Below are positions 22,482 through 35,275 of a stretch of DNA of 64,000 nucleotides, one piece after another. The translations under genes were made by a program, and so were the position numbers. The stretch is from the NCBI GenBank assembly GCA_930367205.1, contig OV884011.1:144209937-144273936 (forward strand). Reading direction: 5' to 3'. Positions within the stretch are counted from its first letter, which is position 1; each line of letters begins with the position of its first letter. The notes beneath the pieces are model-generated. The model saw only the letters and a program-made list of their open reading frames with translations. It searched no databases and was not told the DNA's origin. Source of the stretch: Acanthosoma haemorrhoidale (taxonomy: Eukaryota; Arthropoda; Insecta; Hemiptera; Acanthosomatidae).

Positions 22482-22613
22482 ACAACTAAACCACAAAGTT
22501 GTGTTTAACTTTTCTCTAAACTGTATATCAACGTTGATTCCTTCCCACATTTTAAAATCTTCAGGAAAGTGTTTTAACGAACAGAATCGCTCCCGGCTTA
22601 CCAATAGACCACT
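22482..22613 (-). repeat. dispersed repeat, right copy of an inverted pair
   Basis: Reverse complement of 10909-11046, with a few substitutions such as GGTAAGCC for GGTGAGAC. See the left copy. Confidence 0.8.
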
Positions 22614-22825
22614 AATAATAAAATAGTTCTCCGGCGCAAGATGAATCCCTCCTCTCCACCCTCCATTCTATCCGACCCTCCCAGTGCCCAGAATCCCGGT
22701 AGGATTTCGTAGTATGAAATTATTTGACTAGTTAGGTAGTATAACATTAATATAGATTTACAACTTTTAAATATCAGATAAGTGGATAGATTTATGAACT
22801 TTTTTAAATAATGCAAGGAAGCCTA

Positions 22826-23290
22826 AGTACAAGGTGTGCAAACCTTCCAGGTCGAAGCTAATAGTTAACGACAGCATATGGGTCCTTTCTGGAGTCACGC
22901 AAGGTGATATCTTCATTCCTACCCTCTTTAATGTTTTTCACTCACGATATGACTGTTCCTTCCAAAACATTCATGGCCTCATATGCTGATGGTGTCCTCC
23001 TAGCAAGCGAGCAAGAAGAGTAACCAGTTGCACTAAACAAACTCCAAGCAAGTGGAAGCTCAATCCAGGCATAATTATTCGTTTTCAGAAGGTTCAAGAC
23101 GAACTTGAGAGCAGCAATCCTTTGGACGACGAAATACATAATTATCAAATACTAGGACTAGACTTGGATGTTACTCTTACAGTCCACGCTCACATCAACA
23201 AAAATTTGTCAGAGGCATTCATTAAACTTGTACGGTTACACATCCGCCAATTAACAGAAAAGATGGAATTCACACGACTTGTACTACATT
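22826..23290 (+). pseudogene. LINE RT fragment (third LINE), degenerate
   Basis: A short scrap of a Jockey-like RT. SGVTQGDIFIPTLFNVF corresponds to the SGVPQG-type motif. After a one-base shift FTHDMTVPSKTFMASYADG follows, where the polymerase box reads YADG in place of YADD. A further frame gives NYQILGLDLDVTLTVHAHIN, which corresponds to the region after the box. Neither end of the element is visible. Sequence details differ from families A and B. Non-functional. Confidence 0.7.
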
Positions 23291-24513
23291 ACTTAATATT
23301 TACTATTTATTTAATATATTCTGATACTGATTAATGAATAATTTCAGTGTTTGCTTAGTATATTATACATGTAGGGGTTGAAGAAAAAAATTCAGTGTTC
23401 AAATATCCTTAAACTGTATAATGGACTTCGGCTTTTGGTAGTATTGAAGAAATTGGTATAGTAATCCTTGGTGACGGTATGATCCATTTTGTTGGTAATA
23501 TCTTCGAACTGAATCCAGGATCACCAGGTAAGTTACTGCCGCTCCATGATTCTGTAATTCATTTATGGAAAATCTATTTTTTTTTAACATATTACCAATC
23601 TGACTTTGAGGCAGTATGGGTGCTATTTATTTTATTAATTTCATTCATTAATTTTATTCATAATTAATTTTATTTATTTCATTAATTCCAAGAAAAAATG
23701 ACAACAGCAGCCAGTACTACTGGTGAGTAGAGCAATTTTGGAAATAAGCTTCAGATTACTTTGATACTGTGACTGGTAAAGATATGGCAAATCAGACTCG
23801 TCGGAAAGAGTAGAGAGCGAAATATACGAAAAAAACAAGCCATAGCCACTTATGCCTCTCCTGTTTGAATTGTAAATAGCAGTAGGTAAAAACTCCAGTT
23901 TGCAGTAACTAAGTGGAAATTTTGAATGGTCAAGCCTGGAGCAGTCAGTTATCACTCATTGAACGGATTTTCACCAGCCCGAAGGTTGGGGCTCTACTTT
24001 CGAATAGGGATAATCGTATTTCGGCCATCTGTATGAACTAAGATACCAATCCTTAAATGATTTTATTGAACTGAAATTTAGAAAAAAAATGAATGAGTGG
24101 TCGTGTTAGTTGGAAAATTGAGTTAGGTTGATGAAAGAAAGATGTTTCATTTCTATTAAATTTATGAAGGAACAGCTTTTCTAAATACTACGCAAGTCAT
24201 GGCATCAGTCCTAGATTCCTCCATTATGGTTAGAGCAGCCATGTGCTAGCAGATATGTTGATTTCTATAACCACCTGTCGCTGGGCCCCTATGTAGACAT
24301 ACACTTGTTATCTCGTAATACATTTAAACCACTAGTTTGCAGTAAACAATACACTAAAGAGATTTCAGAACGAAGCCCTCACTATAGCCTCCAAAGGTGA
24401 ATGTTTCTTAAGGAAAAATCAAATCCGTCGACAATAGGAAATGTAATAAATAAAAGAGTGCATGCAGACTACAAAATATTATCCCCAATATGAACTCTCA
24501 TTTGATAAATAAT
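23291..24513. other. non-coding stretch
   Basis: No gene recognised. Several short open frames show no family character. Confidence 0.5.
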
Positions 24514-24682
24514 TCGAGGGAGGTGACAACCATGTGGACTTGGGAGGTCTCTGGGCTGTTTATAAATATGGGTGAGTGAGTGAATGAAAATTGTAAATAT
24601 GGTATGAATGAAATCATTTATCACAATTGCTTTTGCCCAATGAGGCAGATTCTAATGTTATCATAATAAAGTTGTTGTTGTC
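24514..24682 (+). mobile_element. LINE A 3'-end copy C
   Basis: 5'-truncated copy of the family A 3' UTR, from CGAGGGAGGTGACAACCATG to the AATAAAG near the end. The second UGUAAAUA motif is intact (24592-24599); the first is changed to TATAAATA. Confidence 0.85.
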
Positions 24683-27104
24683 AATGATGATAAATAATTA
24701 TTAATAATAGTTCTAATAACACTACTCTTATATTTAACTTCTAATGGTACCTATTATAGGCACGCTCTTTTTAACTATGTTTATACTTGGTTCACACCTC
24801 AACCTATTTTGAAATAACAGTAAGGACCTCCAAAGCTGTCTTGTAGGCTGTACCAAAATTTTCAAAAACCCTAACGACGCACTTTCTCCCAAGGCAGACC
24901 CGGCCCTGAATAGACCCTGTAGACTGACGCTGACGACTTTGACCCGACAAAGAACCGCCGTTCACACATCACAGCTCCAATATGGCATGTGGACAATTAA
25001 CGCTCTGTCCCTGCCATATGTGGGGACAATGTGCTGTCATTAGACCGCCGAATGCACTGCGCAGCTTCCTCTTTCATTCTCCCTCATGAGATAATTATTT
25101 ATTTTATTTTTTCAATGAATAGATATTTGTGTAAAATATCTTAATAATATAAACATGAGTGTTCCTTATACGGAACCTCAGCATACCACTTAAAAAAACA
25201 AATGTGGTCGTTTTATTACTATAGCTTAAAATCGACAATTTGACCTTAAACTTAAACTGATTTTGCATAAAATTTGCTTTTAGGCTGAATAAATTGTAAA
25301 GCGGTCTAAACCATCGAAAGATACATCGGATATCATTATTGCATTTATCAATATAATATAAATACATCAGTATTTTTAGACAATGGAAACTTGGCAATGT
25401 ACCTACAAATACATACAAAAGTATATCGTCCGTATATTTAGTTTTTAAACAGCTGGAACCCGTATGTTTTCACCCATATGTCCATCTATACTGGTCCTTG
25501 TTAGTTCCCTATTTAAGCTAAATTTATGAAACTTTTATAGAATGGTTTTTGTGATTAATTTAATTACTTCGTATTATAAAAATATATTATGATAAAATTT
25601 TCCGTAAAGTTTCGAATTAATAATGGTTGTGTTTTTCAAGCTATAATTAAACAACAAGTCACAAAAATTGTGTGCAAAATTAATTTAAAATTCTGCACTT
25701 ATGTTTCCAATTATGCCCTAGAAGCTAAACATAAAACCTACCGAACTGAAAATAATTTAGAGTCATTAGTTATTCAATTATTAAGTAAATATTTCCTCAA
25801 TGATATAATATTCAATCAATGATATAAAATTCATGATTTTTACGACCTAAATAATAATAATAATGTAATAATTATCATCAGTGAGGTAAAATTACAAAAA
25901 AAATATAAAACTATCATAACAAAGCATGACACCTCATAGATCATTACTAATGTTTTTTTTAGAATTATTATTTATAATTTTTGAAAAAACTTCTATTTTA
26001 CTGACACTATTTGTTACAAATCATTTACCTTTTTTGAGCAATCTATGTATTGGTTTTATGAGTCATTTAGGACACGCCATCTTTTACAATAACAAGCTTT
26101 AAGTAAACTTACGTCAGTATAGTTGACATTAGAAACCCCACAAGCCAGATGCTGTTAAATCATATTATATTTTTTATAGACTACGATGTGAAATTATATG
26201 TATATCATCTTACCAATTCTACCACTGTGTGTTTTACGTTAGGTCAAATAATAATAAATGTTCAGGAACGGAAGTGGCCTCTACGTTTACCGTGGGCTTA
26301 GAAATGATACATATACATATGCGAGTAACATAAGAAAAAAAAATTGATAGCTATATTTTGTGTGTCAGAACATACTGAAGAACAGTAGCGAAACCAGTAA
26401 CTTGTACTGTACTTATGTATTTATCATTATTATTTCGCTTACGATCGTCTCATTAAAGTATTAACATAAAAAATTATTCTTAAAACCCATAAAACATTGT
26501 TCAACGATAAAATAAACAAAACTTCATCAACAAAGTGTGCCGTTAGAAAAAGAGCGGGGTTAGGGCAAGGCGACAATTCCAGCCACGGGCACTAACAGAA
26601 TAAGCAGCCAAACGCATTACCGTTATGGTAGGAGGGATCCAGTTAGAGTAATCTTATATAAAGTAGAGGGATCAAACCGAGGCCGACATGGAGACCAAGG
26701 CCTCTGTTCTTGGGGGGGGGGGATAAATTCTTACAGGGCTATTTGGCCTGCTTTTCGTCCCCCCCCCCCTACCCAATCTAAATTATTTCTCAGAGGAAAC
26801 ATATGTCAAAATTAAATAAATTTTCTTGACTAATTGAATTAACCCATTGGATTTTTTAATAAATGTAGTAATGCAGACCAAGAACCTCGTAGCTTTGAAG
26901 ATCTGAGACCGGCAAGCCACATCCTCCGAGGATGTGACGGAAATCCACCTGAACTCCAAGGTTGTAGTACACATAGTGAAATAGTTTTTATATCGTTTCG
27001 AGATAGCTTCGTGCTTTACGAATGGGACTATTCAATGTTAAGCAGTAAACTAGCATCACAATGATTTGCGATGCTCTGAGGCGTAGATAAAGTTATTAAT
27101 TTAA
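24683..27104. other. non-coding stretch with a G11/C11 inverted pair
   Basis: No gene recognised. 24830-25090 is less AT-rich and may be an old repeat. A G11 run (26712-26722) and a C11 run (26759-26769) face each other across 36 bases. 26540-26720 is also more GC-rich without recognisable coding. Confidence 0.5.
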
Positions 27105-27785
27105 TAGCAGTATCCCAGACAGTGCGGTATTCAAGCAAAAGGCTGACATGGAACCCACACCCGAGGCTAAAAAGACAAGAACGAAACAGACGCTTTGTAC
27201 AACTTTACAGACTACTTTGAAGGACATCCCATCTCTCAATAGAAATTAAATTACTCCTGAAAAGTCCTGAGAATAGTTAATGCCACTTATAACGTCAGTA
27301 ACAAAACCCTTTATAACGATCTTAATATACCCTACATTCTTGAACTCATCCTTTCAAAGTTCATGAAATTCCATCGAAACCTATCCAACCACCCTAAAAC
27401 CCTATCACAGTCATAACACTGGGCCACTCATCCCTATAATCCTCCTCAGAGACTAAAGCGGCAGTGGTCTCGTGACCTATAATGAATAAGTGACAGTGGA
27501 AGTCCTGGCAATGGTCAGTCTCACGAATCATACCTGATAAGCCTGCACTGGTTCGTGTCCGGTGACGCGTGGGGACTTCCCAAGACTTCCTCTTTCGCAT
27601 GCGATGGAGGTCACAACCATGGGGATTTGGGAGGTCTCTGGGGTATGTAATGGAAAATGTAAATACTGTATGAATAAGCAAGTAAATGAAGAATTGTAAA
27701 TATGGTATGGATGAGAACATTGAATGCAATTACTTATTGCCCAATAAGAGAGAATTTAATTGTATCACAATAAAGATTTTCGAAT
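27105..27785 (+). mobile_element. LINE A 3'-end copy D with RT C-terminus
   Basis: Copy of the family A 3' end that includes C-terminal coding remnants (TWNPHPRLKRQERNRRF, SNKTLYNDLNIPYILELI, RLKRQWSRDL) and the full 3' UTR. Relative to the longest copy, about 110 bp are deleted after CTCAATAGAAA. Both UGUAAAUA motifs are intact (27658-27665, 27695-27702). It ends near CACAATAAAG. Broken by stops. Confidence 0.85.
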
Positions 27786-28756
27786 TTGAGAAATTTATTA
27801 GTATGAGTTTAACGTAGAGCTATAAATGTGTACATATTCTTTTCTAAATATATTTATGAAAGTGCTAAATTTACCTACTCTTAATGAGTTCGCTATTTAG
27901 CTCTGAATGTAACTAAAGCTTACAGGCCATAAAAAAGCATTTTTCAGGCAAATTGCCTTGGTTGTCTAACAAGGGGAACAACTGTCACTAACAAGGAGAG
28001 GGTACGTTCATGGAGTCACCGATTTCAAAGGAATTTTTTTTTTAATGACAGGAGGTCGTAAAGTACTTCACATGTGTCCGAGGGTTCTTGTCAATATGCG
28101 CCGTATGAGAGAAAAAAAAAGTTCAAAACCATTTTTTTTAATATTGTTTTTTGTATTTGTTCTGCTTGTTGTTATAAATAATAAATCTGACTCAGCTTTG
28201 TTTGTTGCTTTTTACGTAGAATAAGACAAAAATATGACATATTGTATTAAAGTTATAAAAACACAGGAGAGCGTAATAAGAGAGTAATTAAAAAAAAAAA
28301 AAATAGGTAAGACTTGTTCTTATACGTTTTTGTCACCCCTGTAAGTACGAATCTTCACACAAATAATTAAAAAAACATTTTTTGTTAACATTTATTGGAG
28401 TAGAAATTTTTTTCTATATGTCTTTTATTCAACATATCTCGTCTAAATTTTGTTCAAAAGCTTATTCCATCTCTTCTAGTACACTTTAATAGCGATTAGA
28501 TTTTATGTCCATAAAGTAAAAAATATCTAAGGATAAAATTTAAAAAAAAAACTCAAAAGTTTTTATTTAGGTCTCCATTGCAAATTTATTTATAGCTTGC
28601 TTCATAGCATTGGTAATGCTATCATAGCTCTAGTTCATTATGGATCGGTGGAGTAGTTCTAGAGTTTTCAAACTTACGAACGTTAAGCCTGTTAACAAAA
28701 AAAAATATTTATCTGCTAACTATGTAAGCTATGTCTTTACACTTTATTTTACAAAC
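27786..28756. other. non-coding stretch
   Basis: No gene recognised. GTCACCGATTTCAAAGGAAT at 28015-28034 recurs in inverted and slightly altered form near 29743-29764, beyond the solo LTR. Confidence 0.5.
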
Positions 28757-28761
28757 GGGAC

Positions 28762-29628
28762 TGTTGTGGCCACCTCATAATAATGAATAATTAAAAGTTC
28801 CCCTCTTCTCGGATCATATTATACCTATCTATGTTTCCATATTTGTTGTTAATAAAGGTCATTACGTCAGTGAGAGTGGGGGAGGGGGAGCTAGTGGGGT
28901 TAACAGCCACAAGTGGGGACCCATCCCCACCACGGCTGGGCGCCCTATATAAGCATCGGCATTAGACCGAATCAGCATAACGAACCGGACCGTCACTTGG
29001 AACACTTCTCTCTCTCCTCTCTCTCTGTACTGGCGTTTGCTGCTCTACTCAAAACCATGGTCTTCTCATTAAACTACCTCTGCATCTCTCTCTCCTAACC
29101 TCGCTATGTTTTAGTCCGGCCTTGTCAGACCCCACACTCTCCTAGCAGGAATCTCTGCCTTCGTTCGCTAAAACTAGCACCTCCTTGGGAGAGACCTCTC
29201 CCTCGCGGACGACGGTTGCCGTGGCCCTACAAACTTACTAGTAGCGTCTCCCATGGCAATCCAATCTGCTTTTCTCCGGTTCACACTCGCCTTTGGGATC
29301 TGGACAGTTTTCGCCTACCCTTAGACACCGAGGGTTAATTCGTGGTCATTCCTAGACCACATAAACTACCTATAAACCTACCCTGTTCCTCTTCTTCTGA
29401 ACATAGTACTTTGTTGGGGCACACACCTTCTAAAGATCTTATGGAGTCAGATCAAAACGAATTAGACTGCCCGCCGACTAGGCCGGCAGCCAAGGTGAAA
29501 GACCACAGGTCCGCCTGCCTTATCTCTTGTTTGGCGATCGCTAGACGGCGGCTAGTGGTTGTAGTGACCCTAGACCGCGGGCGGGCGTCTCATCCCCGCC
29601 TTGGGGACTCACATATCTGAGCCCGACA
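28762..29628 (+). mobile_element. solo LTR with GGGAC target duplication
   Basis: An 867-bp GC-rich block starting TGTTGTGG and ending CCCGACA, flanked on both sides by the same five bases, GGGAC (28757-28761 and 29629-29633). It holds a TATA box (TATATAA, 28946-28952) followed about 26 bp on by an initiator-like TCAGC (28972). No internal coding region is attached, so it is a lone LTR left by recombination. Short TGTYG termini fit an LTR. The superfamily is unknown, and it is not similar to the BEL LTR here. Small open frames inside it are not supported as genes. Confidence 0.75.
28946..28952 (+). promoter_or_regulatory. TATA box of the solo LTR
   Basis: TATATAA in a GC-rich context, with an initiator-like ATCAGCA about 26 bp downstream. 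Probably the retrotransposon's own core promoter. Confidence 0.55.
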
Positions 29629-29633
29629 GGGAC

Positions 29634-32493
29634 AAAGACTGAAAAGGATTTTCAAAGAATGGATTTTTTTTTACGGCCCCATTGGTTTATTGGTTAGAGA
29701 ATACCAAATATTGTCCAGCATAGTGTCACCGTGACATAACAAGTTCCATTGAAATCGGTGATCCTACGACCTACATAGTCTCACCTTGTATGCTGTACCA
29801 AAGGGATAAATTAACTTTTTTTAATTCTACAAAAAGGTATATATTTGTACGTAGCGGACTAATTCAAACCACTAATGATAAGGGTACCTGCCCCATAGTC
29901 ACCAACGCTCTCTACACGCCTATAATTTTAACCACGAATTCGTAATTGTATTCTTAATTAATTTTTTTTAAGTTCTTAATTGTGTTGCTTATGAACGCTA
30001 TTGAACATCTTCAAGTTTTTAAACACTATTTGTTAATTTAAAAAAAAAAATTAAATTAGGTTCCAATTGCTACTGGAGAAGCTACAATTCAAATTATCAA
30101 TAACAATCACTTCTTTGTGAGTTCTGTTTCACCTCCTAATTAGGAATACTTTGATCAACTTTATTACCTTTGCCAAAGCATCCTTATTCACCTCGTCTGG
30201 AATTCATCATTTAAATACGAATCGGTTTTCTAAAACGAAGCACAAAAACCCATCCTGACCCTCCAGATATTTCTGTAAAAAATAATCTGACGGAAAAAAG
30301 CATCTTTAATCATTAAAGCTTGATATACAACTTAAAGAATATGGAAACGCCCTTTAGTTAATCAAAATAGGGCTAACATTATCCGTACCCTTGGGCGAGG
30401 CCTCGGTCCAACGCCTTGATTTCTAAGGTCCACGTACTTATATATTATTCAAAAATAATATGCACTTAAGTTTCTTTTAACTCTGATTAATAACATTTCT
30501 TTCAGAATGTCAATGTTTTATTATTATTGTACTTTTTTAAAAGTTCTGCTTTGAAAAATTACTATTTCCTTGTCCAGTATTAATAATTGCTTGTTTATAC
30601 CTTAGACTCAATTCCCCTTACTCAATATAACAGTAGTTGATTAGAAAAACTTTTGTCTGCCATTAGTTATTATTATATTTATAATAATCAAACAATAAAA
30701 AACTTAAAATTAAAATTAAATAGATTATTTCTTCAGTTTTATTCTTTTCTCATTTTACAACGTACAGCTTTAATAAAAATGAGTGGTAGATTGTGTCTAG
30801 TTTTGCGTTTTGGTATTTTTTACAGGATTTTGAACAGGATCAAAAATTTGGCATAACTTCTCAGGTGTTAGTTAACATTTTCACTAATAATGATTACTTG
30901 ATACAGATAACTTTTTATTCTTAAATGCGCGTAGAATGATAATAACAATAATAAATGAAAATTTTAAACAAATAAATTTATACAGAAAAATTATAAAAAA
31001 TACTATCCTGAAATGAGGGCAGCGGTAAGAAAATACAATAAAATTAAATGAAAGTAACCGTTATGAGTGATTAAAATACGATACATTTCACGTAGTAAAA
31101 ACATCAATAAATAAACCTAAAAAGCTAAATAATAAAGTATGTATAGGCCAAACGTTAAATACTCTAAAATAATGTGGTACCTCCACGGCCGTTTCCCTGC
31201 GACTGGCTGGATTAGTGGGGGTTCGGTGCGGGGGCTCTCTTAATTTTTATTGTGTTTTTAACTATTTATTGTAAGTGTTTTAATTTATTTTGATTTTAAA
31301 CATGCAAAATGCTCATTTTAATTTAAATTTTATTGTGATTTTAACTATTTACAGATTTTATAATTGGTAGCTGTTAACTTTTTTATTAGTTTAACTTTTA
31401 ATTTTAATCAACCGGTCTGAATTGTGATTGACAATGTGTTCCAGTCGTGCAATCTGTTTAATGTCTGTTAATCTGTTTATGTGTTCTCATGTCTGACCAT
31501 GATCAGCACCTGAAGATTGAAGTGTTTGGATTAATATGAATATAATAAAAAAATGTTGTTTTAATCAATTAACAATATTCAATCCATACTGGCAAGTAAT
31601 CCAAAGAAAACAATATAACTGTAATCCTTATGAAACATAAAGAGGTATTGAAACAATTCTTTTGTAAAATCATTTTAAAATATCTACTTTATTCACATAT
31701 TCCTTATATCCAATACACAAAACCGACATGATAACCATATCCTAAGTGAAATTAAATTCATTACCGGTCTATGGTGATTTGTTAAATATTGGTAGACTTC
31801 CTCCGATCAGTTCTCATGAGTTATAAAGGAAAATACATGTCATGCCTACCAGACATCCAGTACTGGGATGCCGCTTTAGTCCTGGTTGACCTTAGAGTTG
31901 TCTGGGGATTTGTTCTTGCTCACTTGAAACCATGAGCCACCAAGTTTAATGTTATTAAAAAATTGTTAATGTTAAACCAAAATCAAGAAAATGGTCCTTT
32001 GTATGGGGCTCTAAAGAAAATAATAATTCATTACCAAGGTTATCTGTAGATTCAAGCTCATTAACAGAACGAAGCAGCAGTTGACCATTCGATGCTATTG
32101 AGTTATCCTACCGTTGTCTCCTATTTAAGATGTTTTTTTTCCAAAAACATTTTTCATTTTGCCGAGAGTGGATTGTTTTACTGAGGAGGAGCTGTAGTGC
32201 CACGTGGACCAAGTGAAACTGAGACGAGCCTCCAATATATGAAACAATGCCTTCAGCTCCCAATAGGAACAAAGGCGTTGAGAAAGCAATTGAAATCAGA
32301 CCACTTTGGATCATATTGCTCTGAGAGACCCTTTCCTTATATTTATTATTTATTTATGTATATATGTATCATTACTATAAGTTTAATGATTAGTTAGTAA
32401 AAATCTCGTTCAAAGTTCCATAGTAACAAAACAGAAAATATAAAGTCAACTAAAAATATGTTAACTATAAGTCAAAAAAAAAATGTTGACAGG
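29634..32493. other. non-coding stretch
   Basis: No gene recognised. It is AT-rich apart from a short GC-rich patch at about 31185-31240. Confidence 0.5.
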
Positions 32494-32560
32494 ATTGTCT
32501 CCGTAGCCTAGTTAGCAACGGAGCACATAGCATTGACTTCTTGGGGTTTAATCCCCGACA
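32494..32560 (+). mobile_element. tRNA-derived SINE head 1
   Basis: A box A-like TAGCCTAGTTAG and a box B-like GGTTTAATCCC (one mismatch to the RNA polymerase III consensus) are spaced as in a tRNA. A tRNA-unrelated tail follows (GTTTGGTCGAGG...). The arms do not fold into a proper tRNA, so a SINE is more likely than a gene. Confidence 0.55.
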
Positions 32561-32959
32561 TTTTTCTTTGACGGGGAGGGTTTGGTCGAGGTTAGCTCAG
32601 CATCGTATGGATGAACGAATAGTGAACATGGTTACGAAAACTTAATTTTAATATTGAAAGTAGACGTCTATTTATTTTTTCTGGATTCTTACGTGGGACC
32701 TCCTGGGCTACGGTCCTGAGTGCATTCCTGCGAACCCTTAATTAATCCTGGACAATTTTTAATCTCCTTAGCTGTTATCGTAAAAACCTTTGAAAAATAA
32801 TACGTTAGAGTAACACTATTTGAAAGCAGTATTTAATCTATCAAAAATTAGCACGAATTTTTACTTATTGTGGCATAGGTATCAGATATAACGTATGTCG
32901 ACAGTATAATTACTAGTTGTTGTATGTGATCTCTGGTTTTATAGTTGTCAACCATAAAT

Positions 32960-33030
32960 GGAGGGATGGCGCAATGTGCAGAACGCTTGTCTGAGATCTG
33001 TAGGTCCAAGGTACAAATCCCAGCCTTGCC
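32960..33030 (+). mobile_element. tRNA-derived SINE head 2
   Basis: Box A-like TGGCGCAATGTG (32967-32978) and box B-like GGTACAAATCC (33010-33020, one mismatch) are separated as in a tRNA. The sequence differs from the head at 32494, so it is a different family. The acceptor arms pair poorly. Confidence 0.5.
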
Positions 33031-35079
33031 ATTATTGTGTTCCAGTTGATAATTATTTAACCGGAGAAATTATATAACATAACTAGGAACTATCAATAAA
33101 TGTATATTTTATGAAGACTTCTTGGACACAGTTGGATTTTTATCTGATATATCAAGATATCTCCTTATCTAACTTTAAGTATGTTATTTATTAAAAATTA
33201 CTAATCTCTTGGAAGTTATTAATTATTCAATTAAATGTCAGGTGGTTTCCTGCATAGCTAATAAGGTTCGAGGACTTGTGTGAATATTTCTCGGAAGGTG
33301 ATCAGTCATGTACGCAGGATGTACCCAAGCGATGGAGAAGAATTTAAAACTTCAGTTCCTCTACCATCCGTCAACCTCTGCCGCTTTGCCGCTTGAATTA
33401 GCTAATTCATAATCAGTGGCGTCTATCGCGGCTTCACTGGCGAAGTGACAGCACATAGACACCCAGAGGTTTTTTCTTCAACCTACCAAAGATTTATAAA
33501 TGACAACAGTGGAATAGTTATAAGGAAAAAAAATATTGGGTTAAAATTGAATGTGCGTACGAGCCAGATCACCAAAGACCCCGTTTCACCTATGCAGGTA
33601 TAAAGAAAGCAATCGCATAGTTTTGTGGTCATAACTTGCACTGTTCAAAAATACATGACACGATAAGGGCTGCTAAAATCAATAGCCCACCATTGTCACA
33701 ACGCACTATTTTTTCAGGACGTCGAGATCAATAATATATAATTTTTTCTATTACAAAATAATTAATAAATGGCCCTCTAATCAATGAGAATGCCTGCATG
33801 TAAAACCTAAAGAGCACATCTTAGGCTTTAAAACAAAACAAAACGAGTTGTCTTTTATTTTGTTGCTTACAAGGACCTTGGGCATTAAATCCTTACTAAA
33901 AATCAAAGAAAATTATTATTTCAGTACCAAGCAACTATCATAATAATGACGTTCAATCATTAATCTTCATGAAGATATATTATGTGTTCTTATTATAAAA
34001 TAGGGCCTTCGGGTAAAATATTATTACTCCAGCTTGAATAGTCGACTCAATCCAGAAAAGTTAGAAAGAAATGAAGAAATCATAATATGGTTTTAAAAAT
34101 ACTAACACAATTTTAAAAATCTGGAAAACGTATTGAGAGATATGGAATTAATATAATATGCAAATTATTCAAGTATTTAAAAGAAACAAACTTATGAGAG
34201 GAAAATCTTGACATTTGATTATTATATAGTATTATTATAATATATGTAACCAAAAATATACTATGTTATGCAGGTTTAAGTGGTTTTCATTGTTATTTTT
34301 TAATTCGATTTTGGCAGTCTAGATTATATTCAAAACCAGTGCGTTCCTAGTAAATCTTAGTAATGGTGTATCTTATACATTGATCCGATTCGGACTTACG
34401 CTGTGTGGATCAACCTTCCAATGATGCGCACACAGAATATAAACAATTCAGTGAAACATTCTTTAAAATGATTCCACTGTATTACTGTTTGAACCAGAAA
34501 CTGTGCACTAACTTTCGATTACCTACTTACACGAGGAAACCAAACTAAAATACTTCTTACTCCATAGCAGACTACATGGGAACTCTCCTAGGAAATCCTC
34601 ATTGGAGGTAGAGGTTCATTATGAGATGGACGTGAGAGCCGCCCATAGACTTGATTGCACACATCTGCTCGAAACATCGAACAATGACGTACCCGACGTA
34701 CGTACGAACTGACAGTTTGGCTACCGTTGTGGGACTGTTAAAATAGATATTAATGTTTCTTTATAGCCTTTATTCAAAGCTATTTAACAACAAATTATTA
34801 AATCGTCATTAAATATCTATTTATATCATAAATAAAAAAATATACATGTCTAAAATATTGACGAAAAACCTGTTAATACAACGGAACTTCTAAATAGAAA
34901 CATCTATTTTTCACACATTGAAACATTCAATTTATATAAGTAATTCCAAAAATTATAAATAAGTTTTAAACCGCCAAAATTGAATTTTTAGCGCAATATT
35001 TAGCAATCCTTCCAGATTATTTTTTTTGACTAATAATTATTAATAAATATAAATATTTAAAAATACTTTTGAGATGGGG
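33031..35079. other. non-coding stretch
   Basis: No gene recognised. CAGTGGCGTC near 33415 resembles a hAT-type terminus, but no partner end was found. Confidence 0.5.
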
Positions 35080-35275
35080 CCGACTCCGCCTCCTCCTTCG
35101 CACGCGAGGGAGGTGAGAACCATGTGGACTCGGGAGGTCTCTGAGCTGTTTGTAAAACCTGTATGAATGAGCGAGTGAATGAAAATTGTAAATATGGTAT
35201 GAATAAGATCATTTATCATAATTACTTATTGCCCAATGAGGCAGATTGTAATATTATCATAATAAAGTTGTTGTA
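35080..35275 (+). mobile_element. LINE A 3'-end copy E
   Basis: 5'-truncated copy of the family A 3' UTR (GACTCCGCCTCCTCCTTCG to CATAATAAAGTTG). The second UGUAAAUA is intact (35187-35194); the first is mutated to TGTAAAAC. Confidence 0.85.

Noticed and set aside
28913..29620. Two open frames inside the solo LTR
   Set aside because: Short, lying within the LTR, and without recognisable protein character.
33415..33445. hAT-type terminus CAGTGGCGTC
   Set aside because: No inverted partner or 8-bp target duplication could be found.
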